Origin: Diplonema papillatum
Lineage: Eukaryota; Euglenozoa; Diplonemea; Diplonemida; Diplonemidae
DNA length: 64,000 nucleotides
NCBI GenBank assembly: GCA_030068145.1
Contig: JAPJBO010000615.1
Coordinates: 62,001-126,000 of the forward strand
Direction of reading: 5' to 3'
Every line of letters begins with the position of its first letter. Position 1 is the stretch's first letter. Positions 53,669 through 62,635 of the stretch are shown piece after piece. A program made the position numbers and the translations under genes. The notes below the pieces were generated by a model. It saw nothing but the letters and a program-made list of their open reading frames with translations, was not told where the DNA came from and did no database searches.

Positions 53669-54104
53669 GTAAAGTTCGGAAAACAGCAAAGTTCGGGCGA
53701 AACTAAGTTGCTAGGTTGTGGTGATGCAAAAGCAAAGTTCGGGCGAAGCAAACTTCGGGCGATGCTCAGTTCTGGTAGACTGACTCACGTTACCCAAGGG
53801 GACCCAAATACCGCGAGTTAATGAGAAACTCTGCAACATTTCGGGCACGAAAACCAAGAACCCCCGAAAATTATCTTTCGACCGGAAAAGTGTCCTTGGC
53901 CGGGTTCGAACCCGGGCCTTCAGGCCTGAAGTGTGCGGCAAATACCCGGTGCCCGAGTCACGGATCGAGAAAACCCCGGAGTGGGGGAATCGACTACTAG
54001 AAAACGCGTACGACGGTAGGCTAAACAAGTGCCCCCGGGCTTTGCCCCCGACCCCTATAAAGTGGGGTTGGCTCAACAGAGCTATTAGCATATCTCTCGT
54101 CTCG
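53669..54104 (-). repeat. Composite GTTCGGG-array/tRNA-like element, copy 5 (short, diverged)
   Basis: A brief array (AAAGTTCGGGCGAAACTAAG, 53669-53780), then a body with CCAAATACCGCGAGTTAATG. The antisense tRNA-like part (about 53895-53975, GGGTTCGAACCCGGGCC) precedes the tail GGGGTTGGCTCAACAGAGCT and tip TCTCGTCTCGG (to 54104). Confidence 0.7.
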
Positions 54105-54116
54105 GACCAAGTAAAC

Positions 54117-54534
54117 AATGTCCGATTCACTGATTCCGACTCACTGATTCGAAATCCGCTGGCTCCGTGTCAACAACAGATTTCGTCGCGGACCCGGAGT
54201 CCGATCACGAGCCTGAGGCTCGTGAAGGCCCGATGAATCTTGAGAACCGTAACCTCTATGAGATGCCGGAGGCCGCAAAGCTCTTCCATGACAAAACCCA
54301 TCGCATGTATATGCGAAGGGGTAAGAAGCAGTGTCTGCAGGATGCTCTGACACGTGCTTTAGTCGCAAAGAAGTGGAGTCGGAGGTAGCAGACAAACTTG
54401 CCCGTTTCGAAATGAAGCGGAACCGCGAGCAGGGTGGAGAGAGCAGCGTGTGTGTTGAACCAACCCAAGCTGAGAAGCGTTGTCGGCTTGTTCAGTCTGT
54501 TGCCTTACCTACATGTGAAACTGGCATAGGTTAA
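54117..54534 (+). pseudogene. Gene fragment or split small gene, unknown
   Basis: Two overlapping coding-like pieces in different frames: EGPMNLENRNLYEMPEAAKL to ALTRALVAKKW (54180-54388), then KEVESEVADKLARFEMKRNR to a stop at 54534. A GTAAG donor occurs at 54319, but the only nearby acceptors give introns too short or the wrong phase, so a frameshift is at least as likely. The pieces are helical and charged. No family recognised. A repeat ends immediately upstream (54104). Confidence 0.3.
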
Positions 54535-54839
54535 AGTCTACCAGAAGCGAAAAGGATTCCGGGTGCTACGGTGGCCGTGCAGGCGCGTGCCTTGTGTTGG
54601 GCGGGTGTTTTGTAACCCGTAAAGTTCTTTTCTGGTGCAATCTGACGAGACTGGTGCCGAGTTTTGTCTCACAGCTGGTTTCCTTGGGCTGCAACCTTAT
54701 GGGAGAGGCAACGACAGGCGCAATTCACCTCAAAAAGGACCACACACCCCCACTCACAAGGACAACACACCGTCACTATTTTTACAAAATTTCAAGATCT
54801 TTCTTTTTTCTTTTTTACACAAAGATGTAAAAAAGAAGT

Positions 54840-55219
54840 AGTTACTATTGAAAACCATGTGGAAAAATGCAAAGATCTTTGTAAATCCATGAAAGGTCCT
54901 TTAAGGAAACGCGTGAACAGTCCACAACCTGGTAAGTGACACAAATGACGGAAGTCGTCTTGTCCACAAACCTTTGGCCGATGCAGTCGGCTTCTTTTTT
55001 TGGTTGAATTCTTGAAGAAACTGATTGACCATTGCAACGCTTCACGCAGGGGCGAGGGTTGACTTTTAAGGAAGAGTTCGCTGCGCACGCAAACTTCGAA
55101 CAATCGAACTTTTCGCCTCCAATTCCCGTGGCTTCTCCGCGCATTTTGCAGAAGCTCGGACGCATGCTGACTGTGCCAGATGAAGCCCATCGAGGAAGGA
55201 TTCTGTACACAGTGTAGTT
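54840..55219 (+). CDS. Candidate two-exon 3' end of an unknown gene
   Basis: The piece EVVTIENHVEKCKDLCKSMK to NSPQPG (54840-54931) ends at a strong donor (G|GTAAGTG). An acceptor at 55055-55056 (GGCGAG|GGTTGAC), phase 1, continues as LTFKEEFAAHANFEQSNF to GRILYTV and a stop at 55217-55219. Pyrimidine-rich DNA (TTTCTTTTTTCTTTTTTAC) precedes the first piece, consistent with another acceptor upstream. No domain recognised; a Cys pair CKDLC is present. A long open frame on the opposite strand (55489-54845) is a competing reading. Confidence 0.3.
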
Positions 55220-56106
55220 TCTGGCGGGGGTGGCAAGTAAGAAGCTGCAGTCCAATGCTCCGCAACTAATTTTTTGGTGTGGGCTTGCCTTCGAGCATGT
55301 TGACCGCACTGGACACGACCAGGTAATTTTTGAAAATGGCGATGTCAATGCCTGTGGTCTGGTCAAGAAAACGGGCTTAGGAAACAAATTGCGGTATTCA
55401 TTCTTGACTTGCATCCCCACCAGTCGTGCGAATCCCCAGGACCGAACCATGAGCTCCGACCCCTGCTGCGGAGAAACATGGAGGAACACGAAATAATCTG
55501 TCTGTTCTTTCCCTTAACGACTGGGTGCGAAACACCTTACTCATTTGCTGTGCGAAACTCAGGTGGGGACACCAGGTGGTGTGTGGCGATATAATCATCC
55601 TTTTTGCGCTTAGGAACTTCCTTTGCGCTTTGGAAAATGAGTCCCCTCTGTGTCACAGAGCTTTTTCAGTGCTGGGTATCGTGTTGGTCATCCACGCTTG
55701 TTTGATCTTCGCATATTGATTCGTAGTATGCGCAACTCCCTGATGTTTTCATCTTCGTTGCATGCTCGCCTATTTTCATTCGTTTAGACGATGGACCGTT
55801 CTCATTTGTTAGTACCACGCATAAGTTCTGCTTGTGGGCGACACCCAGTTGTGCACCCAGGGCCCAGCCCAGCTGACAGGATGGATTTCAACGAAATTTG
55901 TGACAGCAGCAAAATTTCGCCATCTGCCAATAATGGACCGATTTCCACACGTATTTTCCCAATCGCATGGCAAGGAGTGAGCTGATACTTAGCAGATAGA
56001 CTTGCCGGGTTTGCGAACTACACGGGGTTCGACCTGTACTCACCCAATCTTGCCTCCAATCGTTTTCACGAAGGCACAACGATGAGAGAAAAAGAAACGA
56101 ACCCAT
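55220..56106. other. Intergenic, possible 5' exon of the next gene
   Basis: The short frame MDFNEICDSSKISPSANNG to IAWQ (about 55879-55970) ends near a GTGAGC donor and might be a first exon for the 56.1-kb gene, but this is not provable. The remainder shows no signal. Confidence 0.35.
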
Positions 56107-57926
56107 ATGAGTCCACGGAGGAATGAGCCACCGGACGCCATTCCAATTGAGTACGGCAGCGATGAACAGCTAGAGGGTGGTGAACGCGAGCCTGCCGTAT
56201 CGCGTCGTATTAAGAAGCCGAGGAGGGGAACCGAGCAAGGGTTGACACACCACCGCGGCTTGACGGTGCGGCGGAAGACGCACATACAGCCAGCGCCGCC
56301 TAGTGTAGAGTTCAGAGACTCCGGCGATCAGAATCGGAGTAGTGTATTCGCTGTGTCGATCAATGCTGTGTGTGAAGTCGATGATTTTGGTGCATCGAAC
56401 GAATGCATTTTGACTGTACCTGACAGTCAACGGGAGAGTGAACGACGAGTCAGCTCAAGGCGCAGACGACTCCGCTGCAGCGATGCCCCGCGTACTTCCA
56501 ATGTTTCGGCATTCGTTGAGTCGGCGCCGCGCGTCCGGAGTAAATCATCGTGCGCTGCGAACGCCTCTCGCCACAGCGTAGTGACAGAGCAGTTCGCCAC
56601 TCCGTTAGTTGTGCTGACCTCTGACGGGAGGCATCGAAGACATCGACGATCCCTTTACGAAGGACCCCGCGGGCCTGTATGGCTCGCACGCACCGAAGAC
56701 TTCGAAAGAACCACCATTACCCTTCAGTCTGCCGACCAGTGGAAGCGGGCATTTCAAGAATTCCTCAGAGATGAGGACATGATACGGCAGCAAGCTCTGC
56801 TTGCCTCTACAAAGCACACCGGCGAGTCAGAATATGCGGTGCACTGGCGCAAACAGCGTACCATGCGCAGGCAGAGCTCATATGCACTTTTTGACTCTTT
56901 GCCTCGGCTAGAACGTGAAAGCCGTACGAGCATCTACGATTCGGAGGCCGGCCCCCGGACAATGCTCATCCGTGCCGCAAAAGAAGCGAGGAGCATCATC
57001 TTTGCGCTCACGTACCTGCGCACTCGGATAACATCGTTCGTCAAGCGCGAATTTACCACCCGAAGTGCCATAGAGCAGACGGAGTGCCTTCAAAGGAAAG
57101 AGCTGGCACAGTTCCGTCAGACAGAGCTGTCCTGGACGGGCGTGGACGGCTCCCCGGCCCTGCGCAAGCCCGTCCCGTCAGACCCTATTCCTTTCAGCAA
57201 GCGGCAGACTTTCGGTGTCCGTCTGTGCTCTCCTGATGGTTTTGTGACTTGCAGCGCCCATGGGGAACCTCGTGCCACACAAGGCAAACCACTCCCGTTG
57301 TTCCACACTGTTGAAAGCGCGGGCTGCGCCTTCCAAGAGCCACATCACTGTCCGTTCTTTGCCCGGCGGGAGTACGTAGTTCACGCCGTTCACTTTTCGA
57401 AGCATTTCGCCTACAAAAACGAGATTGCGGCGGTTGTCAGTCAACCCGTCCACACACACCGAGCCAGCTACTCCGACTTTCAACTTTTGCCCCCACCACC
57501 ATCTTTTCCTGAACACTTGGCGAAATTAGCGAAACAAACGTGCCGTTGAATGCTTGTACTGTGCCCGGTACCGAGCCCAGCGCACCGAGGAACGAAGACA
57601 GGACATCAACTTTTTGACAGTGTATCTCCTCGAACATGCGTTGATCTTCCGAAGAAAAACAAACGTAAGCACTATCGGGCAGCATTGCAAAAACTTGGTA
57701 ACAGGTGCCGTTGCCTGATCCAGCCTGCTTCGCAACCACAGCTGGAAAGAAAGAGGAAGTCGAAGAAATAGCTAAGCAAGTCCTCAGCTCCTTGACAAAC
57801 CCGAGTCGTAACTCACTGAACGACGGGCAAAACCCTACCCTCTCTCACATTTCACGCCAGTTGTGTCTCTCACCAGTGCAGGGGAGTGTGCGGCTTACTT
57901 TGACTCAACACGGGGTATTTTACTAG
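56107..57926 (+). CDS. Unknown basic protein, multi-exon
   Basis: The main exon reads 480 codons from 56107 (MSPRRNEPPDAIPIEYGSDE) before a TGA at 57547. It is Arg/Ser-rich at first, with basic clusters (SRRRRLRC, GRHRRHRRS). It has an amphipathic middle (DQWKRAFQEFLRDEDMIRQQ, 248-268) and a Cys/His-rich stretch (CAFQEPHHCPFFARREYVVH) near residue 420. The last part of that frame (CCCCCACCACCATCTTTTCC, then TTAG) looks like the end of an intron. In the same frame further down, LPKKNKRKHYRAALQKL joins over a 44-nt GT-AG intron (57698-57741, phase 1) to GKKEEVEEIAKQVLSSLTNP and a stop at 57926. So the gene probably has at least two introns, and the exact middle junction is unresolved. No known domain. 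It may be nuclear, judging by the basic clusters (inference). Confidence 0.5.
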
Positions 57927-58013
57927 GTCAGAACAATCTCAAGGATTGACCGATTGAGATCTCTTTCTTGGTGAATTGTGTGGTGCATGGCCTGGTGGAG
58001 TTGTCAGGTTGAT

Positions 58014-58968
58014 TCCGCAAACCCGAACCTTTTTGTTCAGGCCGGCGTTTGTGCAAACCCGCGTTTGCGCAAACCCGAACCTTTTTGTCCAGTCCGGCGT
58101 TTGCGCAAACCCGAACCTTTTTGCCCAGTCCGGCGTTTGTGCAAACCCGAACCTTTTTGTCCAGTCCAGCGTTTGTGCAACCCGAACCGTTTGCCCAGTC
58201 GGGCGTTGTGCAAACCCGAAGCTTCTTGCCGGTCCGGTTTGTCCAACCCGAATTGTTTTGCTCAGCCTGGCGTTGGTGCAAATCCGCACCTTTTGCCCAG
58301 GGCCGGCGTTGGTGCAAACCCGAACCTTTTTGTCCAGTCCGGCGTTTGTGCAAACCCGAACCTTTTTGTCCAGTCCAGCGTTTGTGCAACCCGAACCGTT
58401 TGCCCAGTCGGGCGTTGTGCAAACCCGAAGCTTCTTGCCGGTCCTTGCTCAGCCTGGCGTTGGTGCAAATCCGCACCTTTGCCCAGGTCCGGCGTTGGTA
58501 AACCCGAACCTTTTTGCCCAGTTCGGCGTTTGTGAAAACCCGAACCCGTTGAACCCTGATGGCAAGTTCGGTTGGGATGATAGCAAGTTCGGGGCGCGTA
58601 CCCCGGACCCCCCCCCCGGAAAACCTTGATGCTGGCAAGTTGGGGGCCCTTATCCAGGGGGGAGGGCCCCTCCGGACCGCCCCTGGCGAACCTTTGATGC
58701 TGAGTGCAGACCCGGAAAAAAGTCCACCGGCGGGAACCGAACCTCCCACCCGTAGGTAAGGAACGTCGTCAACTGACGACTGTGCCACGCCGTTGTCCGC
58801 CGCGAGAAATTTTTTCGACGAATTTTGAATTCTCAAAAATACCAAAAAAAAAAACGGTAGAGAAATGTCCGGGGTGGGGGTACCCCCACGGCCTGCCCCA
58901 GAAAAGTGGGATAGCTCGCTAGAGAGCTAAATTGAGAATTTCAATTTACCAACCTCTAGACTCGGAAA
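58014..58968 (-). repeat. Composite element, copy 6, with 36-bp units and array inverted
   Basis: Array 58014-58555 of about 36-bp units containing CGTTTGTGCAAACCCGAAC and CTTTTTG(T/C)CCAGTC, i.e. the GTTCGGG core on the minus strand, opposite to copies 1-5. Because 36 is a multiple of 3, long frames (KRFGFAQTPDWA repeats on the minus strand) arise; I do not call them genes. Next come a C/G-rich body with CAAGTTCGGGGCGCGTACCC, the antisense tRNA-like part 58728-58805 (minus strand GTGGCACAGTCGTCAG and GGGAGGTTCGGTTCCCGCC), and the tail GGATAGCTCGCTAGAGAGCT to ACCTCTAGACTCGG (58968). Confidence 0.7.
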
Positions 58969-59953
58969 ATAAAAATAATTTATAAATTATGGCCCCTGTA
59001 CTGTGCTGTACTGCAGTTACATGACGCGTCACGGTGTGTCACTGCAATTCGAAGCTTTTCACTTACCATCTTCGTAGTTTGATAGTGAGCACATCAATAC
59101 CGCAAGCTTATATCTCACCACCACCCTTCGTCCCCTTGTTTGCGTGCGCGGGGCCGGTTCCAGGACTCAGACACCCGCAGGCACCAGAGCCCCAAAACCG
59201 GGTTTTTGGCTGAAACCGGCTATTATGCTTGGCCAGACAAAGAGCTAAAGTCCCCTGTCAATGAAGCAAAGAGGAAAGATATAAGAACAGAGGATCTCTC
59301 TTGTGCCCGTTGAAACTGCACTGCAAGAACCTCGGTGTCTGCGCTGAACACTTCTGTGATTCTGTCTGCAGAGCTGCAACATGTTCTCCCTTCACTCTCT
59401 TCTTCTTCCTTAGACTTGCAACGACCCGGGGTCCGTAGCACGATGCGTGTCTACGAAAACCGCCAGCTAAATTCCGCCCTGGCTGTGTCTACAAGCGCGG
59501 GTTACAAAGAGAGCCGATGCCAGTGTTGGTTTCGATTCACCTCAACTAACCTCCGTCGGAAGGCAACTGAATAGACAATCCAGTATTTTCTTGTGACGAA
59601 ATAACGCTAGAAAAAGCTCTTGTTATCTCGATCGTTCGCCTTGCACATCGACAGGTGCCCGAGACAAACTCAGCTGGCAGCCGGAAGCCCACAGAGGTGT
59701 CAGCTGCATGAGGGGCAGTTCCCCCGTATCCATCGGGTAGTGTCTTACATGTGGTAAGTCAATCCTCGGTGCGCGTGTCCAACGAACGCCCTACGTGTCG
59801 GCTCAACGTCCACCTTTGATCCCAGCCAGCGTACCTACCTCTCTTGGACAGATTGACCAGCTCTACTATTTGGGTTGGGGTGGGGGATTCTATGCGGGTA
59901 GCAATTTACCGTCTGTTGTACTTGTTTATGTTTAATCCACAAACAGCGAGGCC
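58969..59953. other. Intergenic, upstream of the LicD-like gene
   Basis: No gene supported. A duplicated CTGTGCTGTACTG word occurs near 59005. Probable promoter region of the next gene, with no defined element seen. Confidence 0.4.
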
Positions 59954-60820
59954 ATGGGTCGGGTGTCACCTATGATGCGCAACGTATCCTCTACCTGGCG
60001 GTCCATGTTGCGCGAGAGGAAGCGGAACGTACTCATTTGCGTTGTGCTTATGCTTTTGTTGTTCGGTTTGTACAAAAGAGATCGCTTTTGTTGGGGTACG
60101 AAGCCGGCGATGGAAGGTTTGTACCACAACGTCATCTCTGCTATGCACGCGAGTAAAGCCGCCGATTGGTGGCTTGACTACGGAACGCTTCTTGGTGCTG
60201 TACGCGAGAACGAAATTCTGGAACACGAGTACGATATCGACATAGGTTTGACTAGAGAAGCTTGCGCCGTTGTTGCCCAGAAAAAACACTTGTTTTCGGA
60301 GTATGGTTTGACGTTGTACACTCGCAGCGATCACATATCACAAAAAGTGAAGTTGACCTGGAACGATCTTGAGCATCGGTTCAAGATGTCATCGGGTTAC
60401 CTGCACGTTCCGTGCTTGCGAGCTTATGACTCCAACGGGTACTTCGTGGACTTCTATGACTACACCACTCTATCTTCCCAAACTCTAGCTGCTATGGTCC
60501 ACAACGACACCTGGTTCCGGCTTCCAAAAGTTGATCCAAAGGGCAACCGCAACTGGTCGCTCAACTCCCTCAAAAAAGAAACCGACGACTTGCCACCCAT
60601 GCTGTGCTGCACTCATGGACTGGACCCCGCAGAAAGCGAGCAGGGAGGTTGTCAACTCTACGACACAGTCTTTCCTCTTCAACATACGACTTTCCTCGGA
60701 AAGGAGGTAAATCTACCACGGGACACAGACAGGCACCTAATTGAAGCATACGGTGACGATTGGCGTATTCCACACAGAAAAGGTATTAAAGGGCCCTTGT
60801 GTTACTTCGAATCGCTATAG
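59954..60820 (+). CDS. LicD/fukutin-like type II membrane phosphotransferase or glycosyl-modifying protein
   Basis: A 288-residue protein. A basic N-terminus and one TM anchor (RNVLICVVLMLLLFGLY, about residues 24-40) place the catalytic part in the Golgi/ER lumen. The LicD-type core is clear: DWWLDYGTLLGAVRENE (about 71-87) followed by an acidic DID motif (EHEYDIDIG, about 90-98). Later come an aromatic core (GYFVDFYDYTTL) and the C-terminal ending LIEAYGDDWRIPHRKGIKG, also typical of the family. LicD/fukutin-type proteins transfer phosphorylated head groups such as phosphocholine or ribitol-phosphate onto glycans (family knowledge); the substrate here is unknown. The start ATG has good context (GCCATGG), the whole gene is one exon, and length is near the family's usual size. 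Confidence 0.8.
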   Translation: MGRVSPMMRNVSSTWRSMLRERKRNVLICVVLMLLLFGLYKRDRFCWGTKPAMEGLYHNVISAMHASKAADWWLDYGTLLGAVRENEILEHEYDIDIGLTREACAVVAQKKHLFSEYGLTLYTRSDHISQKVKLTWNDLEHRFKMSSGYLHVPCLRAYDSNGYFVDFYDYTTLSSQTLAAMVHNDTWFRLPKVDPKGNRNWSLNSLKKETDDLPPMLCCTHGLDPAESEQGGCQLYDTVFPLQHTTFLGKEVNLPRDTDRHLIEAYGDDWRIPHRKGIKGPLCYFESL

Positions 60821-62635
60821 GGTTCTCTATCGAGTGTTCCTCGTTTTCTTGGGCCTCGATGAACACTTGCAAGGCATGAGTTCAGCTTGCTCGGACTTTA
60901 GTGCACAGCAGCTGGCCGCCCAAAACGTGAAGACCTGAAAACTGAGTCTCACAACAACAACACACTTGCATTGATGCTATCCGTGACCACGGTGACGGCC
61001 TCCCACATCGGAACTCCGCTGCTGCTGGCCTTGGTACTGGCTCCGCGATTGGCTTTGCCACCGGTTTGGCGGCAGACATTGGCGCTTTTCGTTTGCATCT
61101 GGACGTCTCCGCTGTTCTCATGGCCTTCTGCTGCTACTATGTACCCTTGCTGCTATGGCCCTCTGTACACCACGTATCCAAGCACGTATCCTTGCACAGC
61201 TGGCAATAGATGCGGATGCGTATCCTGGATATGTATCCATACCATAGCATCACTGGTAGAACCGTGCGGCTCGTGAGTTACACCATCGCTACACGCAACG
61301 GAAGGACGAGCCGGAAGATCGAGCCCAGTGGAAGAAGGGAGGATAGGATTTGAATATCTCTCTGTTTCTGAACTGTCGTGCAACACAGAACCCAATCCAC
61401 TTCTGCTGTTGTGAGGCGTTCGAGAAGCAGAAGTCCGAAGCTGTTAAAAAAAAAAATGCAGACAGGCTCGCAAAGCCCAGACCCTTGCGGGGCCCGTGGA
61501 GATGCTTTTCAATAATCAGGAAACCCGAATCCTGCGGGGAACACTGGTGGTGGTAAAAAGAAAAGCTGCCCGAACACAACAATGAGTTTGAGGGTACCCA
61601 ATTCTCCCCCGGATCTCTGCCCTGGGTTTCACCTCGAGGGTACACCCGGATCAATTGCAACGCGAAGCAGGCCATTTCCTCTCCTCCTGGCGGTTTCTAC
61701 CCTAGCTACTGCAGTTGTCTGGCAGTTGGACAAAGTCAACATTGCACGCCGGCATGGTGTGCACCACATTCTTTTATTACAATGCTTCATTTCGCCCGTT
61801 CCAGTGCGTTGGATTCCTGCTCTTGGGTCAAATATGTAGGAGCAGTGAAGCAGCCTTTTTAATGCACGGAAAGTAAACCCTTGCAGATAAGGAACGTATA
61901 TTTATGTCGTTATTGGCAGGACCTTGTCTCCATCAAGAGTTGCGTGCACATGGATGAATGGGCGGCATAGGTATCGTGGAGTATCGTTCCCGGCAGAGGG
62001 GCAGTGAGCTTTGTTGAGTCTGTTAACGCCATCTCATGACATCCGACCCGATAATGCAAAAGGTTGTGCAATCCTCGTCTCAGCTGCATGCACTCGGTTC
62101 TGCTCTCATTCCGCAAGGGTCCCAGGGAAAGAATGGGCTTTGCGAGGCCTAGCTGGCATCTTTCTATGCACACATAAGCGTGCTGCAAGCCCTGCAGACC
62201 CGGACAGGCCCAGGCAGGCCGCTGGAACCGAAGTGCTCGCTGCGCGATAGTAGCTATGTGGGCAGATAACAGGATGCAATGGGAAGCAGCAAAACGGCTG
62301 CGTGTCATTCTCGCTTGTACTCGTTGTACAGCCGGGTGCAAATTGTTTTTTTTTAAGACTCGGGAGGAGCCATCTCGAGAGTCTTTTGAGATGGATTTGG
62401 TACGGGATTCAGCAAGTCCGAACCGACTTAATCAAAGGGGTCCATTCACTGGTTTATACTTGGGGAGGCAGCACCATCCCAAAGGAAGTCCACAGAGCCT
62501 TAGCCCTCAAGGACAGAGAGGGGGTTTCAGAAGAACTACCAAGATAGTAGTTTCGGGTTTTCCGTTAAGGTGTGACTTAGCTCCGTAAAAGACTTCCCCC
62601 AGGACTCATCATACTTCAAACATACGAGCTGGAAA
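60821..62635. other. Intergenic, no gene supported
   Basis: One frame at about 60970-61160 (AAGLGTGSAIGFATGLAADI) is hydrophobic and could be part of a membrane protein, but it ends in ACGTATCC direct repeats and has no start or splice support. The rest is featureless, apart from an A-run at 61445-61455. Confidence 0.4.

Noticed and set aside
54845-55489. 214-codon minus-strand frame
   Set aside because: No domain; plus-strand pieces with a phase-matched intron are at least as likely, so neither is called with confidence.
57939-58845. Long minus-strand frame with KRFGFAQTPDWA repeats
   Set aside because: It is produced by a 36-bp tandem array, which keeps any frame open. The same array gives long frames on the plus strand, and the DNA belongs to composite repeat copy 6.
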